From assembly GCA_011800805.1 (NCBI GenBank), contig MPNW01000243.1:55586-119585 (forward strand): a stretch of DNA of 64,000 bases, read 5' to 3'. The first letter of the stretch is position 1, and every line of letters begins with the position of its first letter. The notes beneath the pieces are model-generated. The model was given only the letters and a program-made list of their open reading frames with translations, was not told where the DNA came from and did not search any database. Source of the DNA: Hirudo medicinalis (taxonomy: Eukaryota; Annelida; Clitellata; Hirudinida; Hirudinidae). Shown in pieces: positions 13,801 to 23,804 of this stretch. Both the position numbers and the translations under genes were made by a program.

Positions 13801-16800
13801 CTTATTTGTTGACCATGCCAAAATCCCAATTTGCAGGCTGTTATGAGTGGATGTACAAAGCTTTGTGCTTATCAGTTCTTGGTTGTTTTGCCTCAACTCA
13901 TATCCAGAATATGCCACGCCCGTGCAGACGTCTTCGGCATTCTCAAGGTTCGTACTGCAGATCGTGACCTCCCTAAGTTTTGAGGGCTGAAGGTTGATAT
14001 TTACAATTTTAAATGCAGGATATTATTGTGAGAGTTTTGAAAGAGTTTCCTCAACAAGCTATGTGGCACATGATTGCTGTGTCCAAGGTTGGTTGAAATA
14101 AAATAATTTGCATCGTTATTATCATCATCATTATTATTATTTTTTCAAGTCGTCATATCACATGAGGACCAAGAGATGTCAAGAAATCTTCAGCAAAGCA
14201 AAGTAGACTTTGAGAAATTTTATATTGTTGATAAAATTACAACAAACTCTTTAATCATATTAAAATTTAAGAAATCACTAAAATCTTGTCATTTTAGATC
14301 AAGCAATCTTGAGTTGTCAAAGTTCTTACAAGTAAATAAGTTATTAATTAACAAATTATTGCTTTTGATGAACCTTTTTGATTTTCCTACAATTTCAGGA
14401 TGCCACAAAAATGGCTGATCTCTTGATCGACTTGTGCAACAAAGACTGTAAGGAGAGCAGCATTAACATCTCCCAACACTTCAAACCTCTTCTAAGATTT
14501 CTCAATGACAAGTTGATTGATTGATTGATTCATTCATGCATCAGTTGAGCACAAGAGCATTCAACTTATTTAAATACTTTCAGGGATCTCAGTCCGATCC
14601 TCGTACCTCTTCAGAAGCAAATGATTCCGACCCTTCCAAACGTTCGTGCCGACCTCCCCAAACACGTGGCCTTCTCCTCCTCGCCTGTGTACGTCGCTGG
14701 AATTGAGGACAAGGTTTCGTTGATGCATTCGTTTCCCATTTAACTCAATAATTTTTCACACAAAAGTTGATTTCTCCACCTAGGTTGAAGTGTTGTCTTC
14801 CCTCCAGAAACCAAAGAAAGTGACTTTTAAGGGCAGCGATGGAAAGAATTACGTGATGCTTTGTAAACCGAAGGTGGCTTTCAATAAGGTTGCAAACAAA
14901 ACATTGAAACTCATAACTAAAACTTGACTCACCAGGATGATCTCAGGAAGGATGCAAGACTCATGGAGTTCACCAACATCGTCAACAGATGTCTCAAGAA
15001 ACACCAAGACTCCAGAAAGAGAAACCTTCACATCAGAACCTTTGTGAGGATTTCTTCCACTCGCGATTAAAATTAGTTGCAGTATTCATGTCATCTGAAG
15101 TGCTCGTTAAACTGTTGTGTTTCTGATTGTTGAAACGTTCCAAATATGGAAGACATTGCAACGGCTACCGTCAAATAACTGCAACAATTTAATTTTTGAC
15201 TTCCACTCAGACCGTGACTCCGCTCGACGAGGATTGCGGGATGCTCGAGTGGGTGTCGAACACCGGAGGCTTGAGGCCGATACTTCTCAGTTTGTACAAG
15301 GAGAAGGGTTTCTACATGTCCGGTACTGAACTAAGGAATTGTCAGTTACTGCCCAGAGAACCGTTGGAGTTGGTTTCACTTGATTTGCTAAATAACGACT
15401 TGCTAATTGAGCTGATGCTGAATGTCGCCATCGTTTAGGAAGAAATTGAAGATATTCAGGGAAAAACTTCTGCCTAAACATCCTGCCATTTTCAGTGAAT
15501 GGTTTCTGAGAGTATTTCCCGATCCGACTTCATGGCGAGTATTTTGACCGAAGAAAAATTTTTTTATTTTAATTCCAATATTCGATGTCGTCAGGTACAG
15601 TGCCAGGCGAGCTTTCGGGAGAACCACGGCGGTGATGAGCATGGTAGGGTACGTGTTGGGGTTGGGTGATCGCCATGGTGAGAACATTTTGCTCGACTCC
15701 ACATGCGGCGATTGCGTCCATGTTGACTTCAGTTGTCTCTTCAACAAGGTGAATCTAATAGCATCATTATACTACTACTACTACTACTACTAATAATAAT
15801 AATAATAATAATAGTAATTGTGAATTAATTAAAGGAAAGTTGTTGAAAACTTTTGTATTACTTTCCAAGGGGGAGACATTTGAATATCCTGAGGTGGTTC
15901 CTTTCAGGTTGACTCAGAACATGGTTGAAGCTATGGTAGGCTGCTGATCATCATGCTTTGAAGCTGTTACTATTATTATTGCTGTTGTTGTTATAACTAT
16001 GATTATGTTTTTTAATTACTGTTATTACGTTGCTGTTATTATAATAGTAACAATATGACAATTTCATTGTCTCTGAAAGGGGGTGCTGGGATATGAAGGC
16101 ATCTTCAGAAAGTCTTGTGAGGTGACATTAAGAGTTATGAGAGAGGAGATGGATTCTCTCATGAGGTTGATATATTTTATCAATTGTAATATTCATGAGG
16201 TTGATATATTTTATCAAATTGTGATATTCATTTTTTCGTGTGTGTTTAAATTTCCTGTGTATTTGTATTTAGCCGATCTTTTTAGTGCCTCATGTATCCG
16301 AACAAGATGCGAAGGCACTTTTTAATCAATCTACCATTTATATAGCACCCTACCCAGGGACGCTCCCTGGAAGTGTGGGGGGAACACGAAGCATTACGAC
16401 TATATGTTACTTATTTACTTGTTTATAAATAATATGTTCCAAATATGAGTACTAAATGCTTTTAATATTCGAACACAATCAGCATCTTAAAGACTTTCAT
16501 TTTCGATCCTCTCGTGGAGTGGAAGAAACCTGCTGGTGGCAGAAACAACCCTCGAGAAACGGGAGAAATCGTCAATGAGCAGGTTTTAAACTTGTTCTCT
16601 TCTTGTGTTCAGCACTTAAGCCTCCCTATCGACTATATTTTCATACTTTTTGATATTTTGTAATTCCATTTTGATTGTTGATGTTACTAATTAAATATTA
16701 TTATTCAAATTACTGCTAACAATTATTCAATAATGTTGCTGGCTCTCATTGCTATTCTTCCTAGTTTAGTGTTATTCAAAGTTGCTTTTCACCTCCAGGA

Positions 16801-17377
16801 TTACTTGAGAAATAAAATTTTTCTGTGGATTGTCTTTATTTTTTATTCTATTTTTCTCTTCCATCCATTTTTCTAATCTTTAACTTTTTTGCTCAAACAT
16901 GGCCTCGAGTGGCAAAAGAATGTCGAGAGTTGATATTTTTAACTCCAGATTTATGATTTCCTTCAAAAATTGTAAACAAAACTGTTGAACAAAAAATCTT
17001 TTGAGGATTCAGTCCCATTGAGTTGCATTCGACATGAGAACTGTATATTTATGAAATTAACTTCGTGAAAGACATTTTATCACACTAAAATTACTTTACG
17101 AGGTTTTTTTTATCCCTCCATTCAATTGATTGTATTTCCAGGCAAAATCTCATGTCAGCAACATTGAGGACCGTTTAAGAGGTTCCATGAAGCAGAGGTA
17201 CATTGGTCTGCCCCTCTCTGTTGAAGGACAAGTCAGCAGCCTCATTAGGGTTTGAAGAATAAATTATTCATGTGCAGAAGTTTATTTAACTACGTTCTAT
17301 TTAATTTTATTCTGCAGGAAGCAACTGATGAAAAGAATCTCTGTCGCATGTACATTGGGTGGGCTGCCTACATGTGA
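1831..17377 (+). CDS. ATR: ATR, PIKK-family checkpoint kinase (multi-exon)
   Basis: ATR senses RPA-coated single-stranded DNA in the nucleus through its partner ATRIP and phosphorylates CHK1 to enforce the replication checkpoint. A short first exon (1831-1868, [12 protein letters not shown]) joins in phase to the exon at 2157 ([20 protein letters not shown]), and [20 protein letters not shown] follows near 2530. Middle exons are HEAT-like. The FAT region runs from about 9900 to 14100. The kinase domain lies at about 14580-16600: [20 protein letters not shown], then [14 protein letters not shown] with the catalytic Asp-Arg-His and HVDF metal-binding motif at about 15600-15750. The last exon gives [19 protein letters not shown] and a stop, the FATC end of ATR. 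Introns are mostly short and several hold simple repeats. An out-of-frame ATG at 1821 precedes the chosen start. Identification is firm; the exact start and some N-terminal junctions are inferred. No stop or frameshift was seen in the kinase exons. It converges on the small peptide gene, 421 bp away. Confidence 0.93.
6431..6545 (+). repeat. Minisatellite starting at an ATR 5' splice site
   Basis: Units of 24 bp (ATGGTGATTGTTGTGATTG plus TTATC) and 21 bp (ATGGTGATTGTTATTGTTATC) are repeated about five times. The array begins at the donor of the ATR exon that ends [12 protein letters not shown], so each unit repeats the exon-end/donor context ATG|GTGATT. The antisense strand reads as a His/Asn/Asp-rich open frame that is not a gene. 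Confidence 0.85.
8243..8321 (+). repeat. AAT/ATC-type microsatellite in an ATR intron
   Basis: A run of AAT and AAC triplets broken by ATC and ATG triplets, inside ATR between the exon encoding [20 protein letters not shown] and the next exon at about 8350. It produces spurious poly-Ile and poly-Asn frames. Confidence 0.85.
10266..10340 (+). repeat. (ATTC)n microsatellite in an ATR intron
   Basis: About 17 tandem ATTC units with CATC variants at the right edge, just downstream of the ATR exon encoding [20 protein letters not shown]. The repetitive FIHS peptides that it gives in two frames are not a product. The intron continues to about 11020 without recognisable content. Confidence 0.9.
16161..16233 (+). 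repeat. 34-bp tandem duplication containing an ATR splice donor
   Basis: The block ATGAGGTTGATATATTTTAT (16161 onward) recurs 34 bp later at 16195. ATGAG is the end of the kinase-domain exon encoding [15 protein letters not shown] and GTTGAT is its donor, so two identical donors sit at 16166 and 16200. The exon continues in phase at about 16484 as [16 protein letters not shown]. Confidence 0.85.
16250..16390 (-). repeat. Dispersed repeat copy (partner at 30586-30690)
   Basis: Read on the minus strand, this stretch (GGGAGCGTCC, then ATGGTAGAT-GATTAAAAA and GTTCGGATACAT) matches 30586-30690 on the plus strand with scattered substitutions. It lies in an ATR intron within the kinase domain, downstream of the duplicated donor. 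The second copy sits beside a Merlin/ISXO2 transposase fragment, so this may be a non-coding part of that element; that link is inferred. Confidence 0.65.
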
Positions 17378-17798
17378 TCACGAACTGTTTGGTTTTAAAC
17401 ATTTTTAAACGAATAAAGCATTTTGACCCTGACTTTTTATGCAAACTTGAAAACTCTCATCACTTCGTGGGAGGCAGCACGCGGCATAATGAATAACATT
17501 TCCTCGACTTGTTTGGTTTCGGCATGGTCGGCATTGTGTGTGGCTGCTTTCAGTCACTTCACAGTTTAATAATAAAATAACAGTCTTAAATGCGAGCTCG
17601 TGTTCGGGGCGTGGGTTACGCTGGAGTCGGATCCCATACGGTTGCGGACTGATGTTCTCTGACAAGAGAGATTTGGGATTTGCCATTTATTTCTTAATTT
17701 CATAGAAATGTTATTTTGAATAACCAACATAGCGAAGTTCTAAAACTCAATCGGCTGAAGCAACTTGAACTGTGGGGATCGCTTGTTAGAACAACCTT

Positions 17799-18122
17799 CT
17801 ACCTTCCATATCCACCTCCGTAACTGTTTGGAGCGATTCCAATGGCGCTGAAGTAGTCTCTCGGTTCATGTTTGGCCTGGTAACAACAAGTCATCAAATA
17901 TCGGTGTTATCTGTGGAAACGAATCTAAATTTGATTACAAAGCACCTGTTCTGCGAGATCCAAGAGTCTTTTAATCAATTCGCTTCTAACACTCCTCTTT
18001 AACCTCATAACTTTTCCAGTCGCTAGACCTCCGCTTGGAAGTTTGTGAGCGCTGACATCACTCTGCAGAATGCATAGCAGGACCAGCATCATTACAATCA
18101 ATAAACGCACCATGGTTAACAT
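17799..18122 (-). CDS. Candidate secreted neuropeptide precursor, 84 aa, two exons
   Basis: Exon 1 (18122-17946) and exon 2 (17876-17799) join in phase 0 (donor CAG|GTGCTT, acceptor TTACCAG|GCC). The protein has a signal peptide (about residues 1-25, MLTMVRLLIVMMLVLLCILQ then SDVSA), a spacer HKLPSGGLATGKVM, a basic cleavage site RLKR at about 40-43, then SVRSELIKRLLDLAEQ and, from exon 2, AKHEPRDYFSAIGIAPNSYG followed by GGYGR and the stop. There are no cysteines in the predicted mature part. The terminal Gly-Arg fits trimming of Arg and amidation, giving a C-terminal Tyr-amide. An internal KR at 50-51 could split the product. I do not recognise the family. The SELI--LL-L core resembles arthropod pigment-dispersing factor but the rest does not. 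The start may instead be the Met at 18113. It is convergent with ATR. Confidence 0.7.
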
Positions 18123-18143
18123 GGAGCTGATCCTACTTGGTTT

Positions 18144-18153
18144 GGTTTATATA
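18144..18153 (-). promoter_or_regulatory. TATA-like box upstream of the peptide precursor
   Basis: On the minus strand TATATAAACC lies about 25 bp before the first ATG (18122). A start site at the normal TATA spacing would fall almost on that ATG, favouring translation from the ATG at 18113, or else the box is not the true promoter and an upstream non-coding exon exists (a weak AG acceptor, AAGTAG|GATC, lies just before the ATG). Confidence 0.4.
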
Positions 18154-18972
18154 GAAGCAGGCACAATTGGAAAAAAACAATTGATTGGGGGAAATTACTC
18201 GTGAAAATGATGAGCCGTATAATTTTCTGTCAGAGTTGGATGGCTCTGAAATAAATAGCCCGTAAACAACCTCCCGATGTATTCAGCACATCTGTATCTC
18301 AGCGTTTATTTGCTGAGGATAGAACATTCAACTTTTGTTTTTCAACTACTTTCGTAAGTGTGAATAAATAACTTCACAAATAACAACTTATCTCTGCTCA
18401 TTTCATAGAATAAAAAGTAAACGCGATTATTCTTGAGGTAACCAATCACACGTCCCGTTGATTTTATTTATGGAGAATAACTGGGGTTCGTAATGTCTTT
18501 GAATCATCTAGTTGGCGAACACTGGAAACATCCATTACAAGTGTTTTTATTGCTACAAATTAAAGGAATTTTATCCTAAAAATAAGATCTTTGTCAGTTT
18601 GTTTGGAGAATGACAAAGCGTTAAAGAAATTTCATAATTTGATGAAAACTTAAAAACTTATATTTTCGTTTAGTGAATCCCGGAGCCAGATAAACTCGAC
18701 AGAAAATTATGTTCGAGGCATTAAATCCAAGAAATAACAATTGTGCTGATCGTTTTTAATCTTTCTTTCATTCAAAAGAATTTAGAAGTTCTGGTTAATT
18801 TATGTGATTACTTTTTTCAAACTGTCCATCAATCAATCTTTTTCACTCTCCACGCCCTCATTAATTTAGCATAAACAAATAAAACGGAAACAAACGTTCC
18901 TAATTTGTAAGTGTAAAAAGTTTCAAATTTCTGATTATTTGCATGAATATTACACGACCAAATAGAAAGAAA

Positions 18973-19036
18973 ATCTTTGATGTTCTCCGACTGGAATGTT
19001 GAATATCTTTGATGTTATCCGACTGGAATATTGAAA
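18973..19036 (+). repeat. 32-bp tandem duplication, two copies
   Basis: ATCTTTGATGTTCTCCGACT with GGAATGTTGAAT is followed at once by a second copy differing at about three positions. It lies about 850 bp upstream of the peptide precursor and away from other genes. Confidence 0.85.
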
Positions 19037-21189
19037 TTCGAGCCAACAGTAAGCCTGGAGTTGAATCTGGGCGATATCGGAATGGCAACAGATGAGGAAT
19101 GAGGCTCAAATGGAACACTCAGATTTTAATTTCTCCACTCCATCATTAACACATCCATGTTTTGACACCAAACATTTCCAAAGAACGTCCGTATTGACCT
19201 TTTCAGATAACAAACAACAACCACCCATCTTGTATAAACAAATATTTGTTGCTCGAATGTTTGAATAAATATTATTATTCTATAATAATGAATATTGATT
19301 TTTTCATATTTAAATGGAAATCTTGATCTGACAAAAGACTTATGATATATAACTTGCCATAATTTCGTTCATTATTATATTTATTTCCACGAAGAACATG
19401 ATGAGATAAGAAATTCTTTTCCATCATTTTTAAGCATAAAAACATTATTTTATGCATACCGCATCAATTTATGTTCGGAGGGTTACTTGGCATCGTGTTG
19501 CTAAAAACTCCGCGATCTCGACAACAGTTGTCATAATAAAAAAATAAATAAAATATTATATTAATTATACATAATTAATATATAATAAATTATGAATATA
19601 TAATAACAAAATGAATATTAATTATATATAGTACAACTAGTTTAATTTATTTATTATAGTTATTATTATTTAATAATATCCCTGATAAGCATTATCTTAT
19701 CTTAGCCTTTCAATTTCATAACCAATTGTGCCAGTTGATAGAACGAAGCAGTTTGAACAACTCTGAAAAGCAACGTGGTTTAAGTCTATGGGCGCAAAAA
19801 CTGAGAATTGAGTATGAAACTTCTTAAAAGGTTTTTGCGAAGAGACCGAGTTGTTTTTGATTGGTTAAACTCTTTCGATACGTTCGGCTGTGATTTCACG
19901 AGAAGTGAGTGGTCTCTGGGCCTGTAAAAAGGTACAAGATATAACAAGGTATATATATTATATAGGTAAAACCAAGGTTGAGAATTACAGATCACTAGCT
20001 TTAACATTCATTGAATTACTCATTCCCTCTCAAGCGAGATTTTATGGTTGATAAAATAACTGATTGAACAAATAAATGTGATTAACATTAATAAAGGCCT
20101 GTAAATCAAGAAGCAAGGTGAACAGCCCTCATTAACTTTACCAAGATTATTGCATGAATATTCTGATTAGGCAGGTGTTTAATATATAAGATAACGTTAT
20201 TCAACTTAATATAACTTAATATATCATGTTATCTATTTAAATATTCACTGTGATTTAATATATTATTCTATTATAGAATATAATATCAGCTCAATCAAGC
20301 GTATCTTAAAACATCCTACTGACATTCATGATGACATATTTAAGGTTTTCTCCACAAAAATGTTATGCGATCCACATGTTCCGCTTTATATCAATAATTC
20401 AAAGGTTCAGAAGAGGCTCTAAAAAAAAACAAAACGAGAAATCCTCTTGTTTATAAACATCCGAAACGCCTTCCGCTATTTTCTCAAGAACAAAAATTTT
20501 CAGAAAGGAAGATCACTGCTAACCCTAACCTTACTCAGAATCACTAAGCCAGTTATGTCCTTATGGTTTTATAACCTTTGTTAATTGATAAAAAGTGCAC
20601 CTTTGTGTTTGTTGTTTTACTCCTTTTTTGTTCTCTTCGATCTGTCTTCGCGTTGAGTAAATATGGGTTCTAAGGTCAGGCAACTCATCATCTGAGCAAT
20701 TATCCACTAATAATACCTATCGAAACTCTCCCTCCACTGCTTTTTTAAAGGAGAATCATTATATTGTATTATTATATTATATTATTACATTATATTATCA
20801 TTATATTATATCATAATATATTCATGTATAAGTTATATGTCCACTTTAATAAAATGTCGATTAAGTGATTGTAAATTCAAATGATTTATCTACATTACGT
20901 TGAATGACTTCTAAGTAATTTCAACTCTAACTGAAGATTTCAAACATAAAAACAACGGCAGATTTGTGATGAATATGACATGATATCTTGCAATATGTAC
21001 CTTATCATATGTATCGGAATCCTTCAACTTGGAGCTATTTTGGTGAAAGTTTTTAGGATGACACTTTGGGTCCAGGAGTTATTGTAGAAAGCAATTTCCT
21101 AAATTACTTGAAGTTATTAAAAATCTAAAAACTTCTCATTTGAAATCTGAAGTAAACAATGTGGAATTGAAAATAAAACTACGGAATCA

Positions 21190-21460
21190 ATTTTCTTGTA
21201 TTATTGGACTACTTTTATTTCTTATTATTTTTATTACCCGGGCAGCGCCGGTTACTCTAGCCAGCTAGTGATGAAAGTATATAATGTGATGGATTCACGA
21301 GCCGAGAGGAATGCCGACCACCTGCGCACTTACAGCAATTACAATTTCTTCCGCTATCTTCGTCCAGTAAAGAATTTGACTCCGTTGTTGTTTGGTGTTG
21401 TTAAATGGAATGGAATTTTGATAACCCGAACCAAACATTCCATCCCCATAACGTGATAAA
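21190..21460 (-). repeat. Dispersed repeat with ACTAGC...GCCCGGG head
   Basis: Read on the minus strand it carries CACTAGCTGGCTAGAGTAAC then CGGCGCTGCCCGGGTAATAA, a head motif (ACTAGC, a variable part, then CGGC-TTGCCCGGG) that recurs in many animal genomes at one end of dispersed repeats. A second probable member is at 41403-41690. The open frames on both strands are unlikely to be genes. Confidence 0.5.
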
Positions 21461-22577
21461 ACGTTCATTTCTGTATTATTGGGGCTGATTATCACAAACA
21501 ATGTTATTAATAAAATTTCTCACTTAACAATCATAATTTCTTTATAATTCATCAGTTTGGAGTCATAATTTCATTGAATCTTTCGTGAAATGACGGAACG
21601 TGAAACTAATGCGAATAGTTGCAGTAAATCAAGTTGATAACCTCGATCGTTCATCTCATGGGCCACTTTTAATTAGCAACATGTCCCATGTTTTGAGAAC
21701 TTACATTCTTCATTTGAATCTAGAGAAATATTTCAAAGCGAGAGGAACTTAGAATTGATTCAAATATATCTATATTACTTGGGTAATTCAACAATTTATC
21801 TAGCCATTGGTGAACCTATCCAACATTCGAATCTACATTACACACGTATTATTCATGCAAAAAACGTGTTAATCTCATAGAACAAAAAAGAGCCACCCAT
21901 CTGTTTGATTATTTTCTCATCTATTTCAACCCAAAGACTTCAATATTTGGTCCTAAAGCATAACTTTCTCCAAACTTTCAACAACTCCTTTTCCGCACTG
22001 TGACCTGAATACTGTTACATCCACGTACACATATGTTTATGATCAACAGGTATGGTGCCCAAGTTTTTCATGTTTCCGAAGAAATTTTTACTTTTTGTGA
22101 GTTCGACGTATTCAAATTGATTCGAACGCGAAACTAATTGATTTCGCGTAGATGAAATAGGTGTCTCTAGCCAATATTACTCCATTTATGTTTGCGTGAT
22201 AATCAGAGCTTTTAAGATTAATCAAACAATCGTACACGTGAGCAATGAACATCTACATCAGCAAAAGAAATGAGTTCATGAATGGGGAGAAAAACATTTG
22301 TAAAAGGATGTTGTAATAAGTTTCATTTTGGACCCTTCACTTTCATTTGCATCTGAAATTGGCCTGTGAAGAGATCTTTCTCCAACTTTACATTGAATTC
22401 ACCAAAAAATCGAGTTACGGAAACATTGCTACAATGAAATGTAATAAAGAATATTTGCGAGCATATTTTGTTAATCCCACTCCTGTAACTTTTTCAGCAA
22501 TCACCGATGGCTTCTCACGAATGCAAAGAAGTGCTGTAAGCTACGTTAAGCACGTATGTGTGCTCTACTGTGGCGTT

Positions 22578-22584
22578 TATAAGG
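22578..22584 (+). promoter_or_regulatory. TATA-like box upstream of the GPCR
   Basis: TATAAGG about 95 bp before the GPCR start codon would put transcription start near 22610 and leave a 5' leader of about 70 nt. Supported only by motif and spacing. Confidence 0.35.
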
Positions 22585-22679
22585 GGCTGTGACTATTCGC
22601 TCTTGAAGATTCTGTCTGTTCGAAAGGGGAAAATAATATGAATTAACGATATAATACGTTTTTCCAATTGGCTTGAAGC

Positions 22680-23804
22680 ATGGAGCAAACAACAGTTGCG
22701 CATTCGAACTTGAGTGGCATTGACGACAGAATCCTCGAACCGTACGTGGCCCCAGTCCTTTATTCTTTGGTGATCCTGATCGGATTCGTTGGCAATGGAC
22801 TCCTCATACTCACGGTCATGGCACATTCTGCTATGCGTTCGATTTCGAACATTTTCCTCATGAGTCTCGCCGTAGGGGACATGCTGGTGATCGTTATTGT
22901 GACTCCCCTCCGCTTGATGCTCTACATCCTCAAAAACACTTGGAAGTGCGGACAATTCTTCTGCATGATCTACGAGTTCCTTATCGATCTATCGCAAGGA
23001 GTTTCCATCTTCACACTTACCGCTCTGGCGGGGGATAGATTCGTGGCCATAGTTCTACCCATGACAGCCCTCGGATGGTCCACCAAGAAGAAAACCATCA
23101 TCATCGCTGCCTTGTTGTGGATATTGGCGATCATTTTTGCTCTACCAGGAATTGCCACCAGCAGATTGAAATCGTTTCCCATAACGATCAAAGGCACTGA
23201 GAAAAACATAACCTACTGCAGCTTGTATGGGATCTTCAATACAACAAATATCGATTACCATCCGTACGTCCTTTCACGTCGGATTTTGAACCTGATAGTT
23301 TACTACATCATCCCTCTCTTGATTATCACCATCATGTACGTCTCCATTGCTGTGACTCTTACCAAGAGTTCTTCTCACTCAGCGAGGGAAGCCCTCAGTT
23401 CGTCTGCAAACGTGAATTTAAAGAAGCAAATGATCGCTCGACGTCACATTGCCAAAATGGTGTTAGTCATTGTTATGCTCTTTTTCATCTGCTGGACTCC
23501 GCACCATTTGAACCTTTATTTCAGGTATTTCTCGTCGAGTGTAAACTATAAAACCCTTCGAATCTACTTTTTCATCCACTGGTTGTTTCCCTTGTTAAAT
23601 TCATGCGTCAACCCTCCTGCCCTCTATTTCATGAACACCGAATTCAGGCGTTACTTCAATCACTATTTGTTCGGTTGGTGCTGCAGATCGAAGCGCCTAC
23701 AACCGAAGCATCGTTCTAGCGACGGCGCCATAACAGCAACCACTCAATGTAAAGGTGTTAACGAGAATTTAAACCTATCGAAAGATAATGTTTTTAATAA
23801 CTAA
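22680..23804 (+). CDS. Class A peptide-type GPCR, bombesin/CCHamide-receptor-like, intronless
   Basis: A 374-residue seven-transmembrane receptor in one exon. The N-terminus has an NLS glycosylation site at residue 10. TM1 contains GFVGNGLLIL, TM2 has LMSLAVGDMLVIV, and ECL1 has W-K-C for the conserved disulfide. TM3 ends with the DRF variant of DRY (AGDRFVAIVLP). ICL3 is short and basic (KKQMIARRHIAKM), TM6 has FFICWTPHHLNLY, TM7 has SCVNPPALYF, and the tail starts with FRRYFNHYLFGWCC, whose cysteines could be palmitoylated. TM3, TM6 and TM7 resemble CCHamide and bombesin/GRP receptors; the exact subfamily would need a tree. Such receptors bind short peptides at the plasma membrane and signal through G proteins. 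The start is the first Met, with the N-glycosylation site and TM1 at the expected spacing. Lack of introns in an intron-rich region may mean an old retrocopy, though many GPCR genes are naturally single-exon. Confidence 0.9.
   Translation: MEQTTVAHSNLSGIDDRILEPYVAPVLYSLVILIGFVGNGLLILTVMAHSAMRSISNIFLMSLAVGDMLVIVIVTPLRLMLYILKNTWKCGQFFCMIYEFLIDLSQGVSIFTLTALAGDRFVAIVLPMTALGWSTKKKTIIIAALLWILAIIFALPGIATSRLKSFPITIKGTEKNITYCSLYGIFNTTNIDYHPYVLSRRILNLIVYYIIPLLIITIMYVSIAVTLTKSSSHSAREALSSSANVNLKKQMIARRHIAKMVLVIVMLFFICWTPHHLNLYFRYFSSSVNYKTLRIYFFIHWLFPLLNSCVNPPALYFMNTEFRRYFNHYLFGWCCRSKRLQPKHRSSDGAITATTQCKGVNENLNLSKDNVFNN

Larger units (their letters stand above)
18154..22577. other. Intergenic region between peptide precursor and GPCR
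   Basis: AT-rich DNA with no exon I can support. It holds a 32-bp tandem duplication at 18973, strongly AT-biased stretches at 19540-19680 and 20760-20830, and a dispersed repeat at 21190-21460. Frames of 60-86 codons here have no recognisable family. Confidence 0.6.

Noticed and set aside
17799..18122. Naming the small precursor as pigment-dispersing factor or CRF
   Set aside because: The similarity is about seven positions in a helix and fails at the C-terminus, which is the receptor-binding end in these families. Kept as unnamed.
22593..22955. Antisense 120-codon frame opposite the GPCR N-terminus
   Set aside because: It is a shadow of the conserved receptor reading frame, with no signal, motif or splice context of its own.
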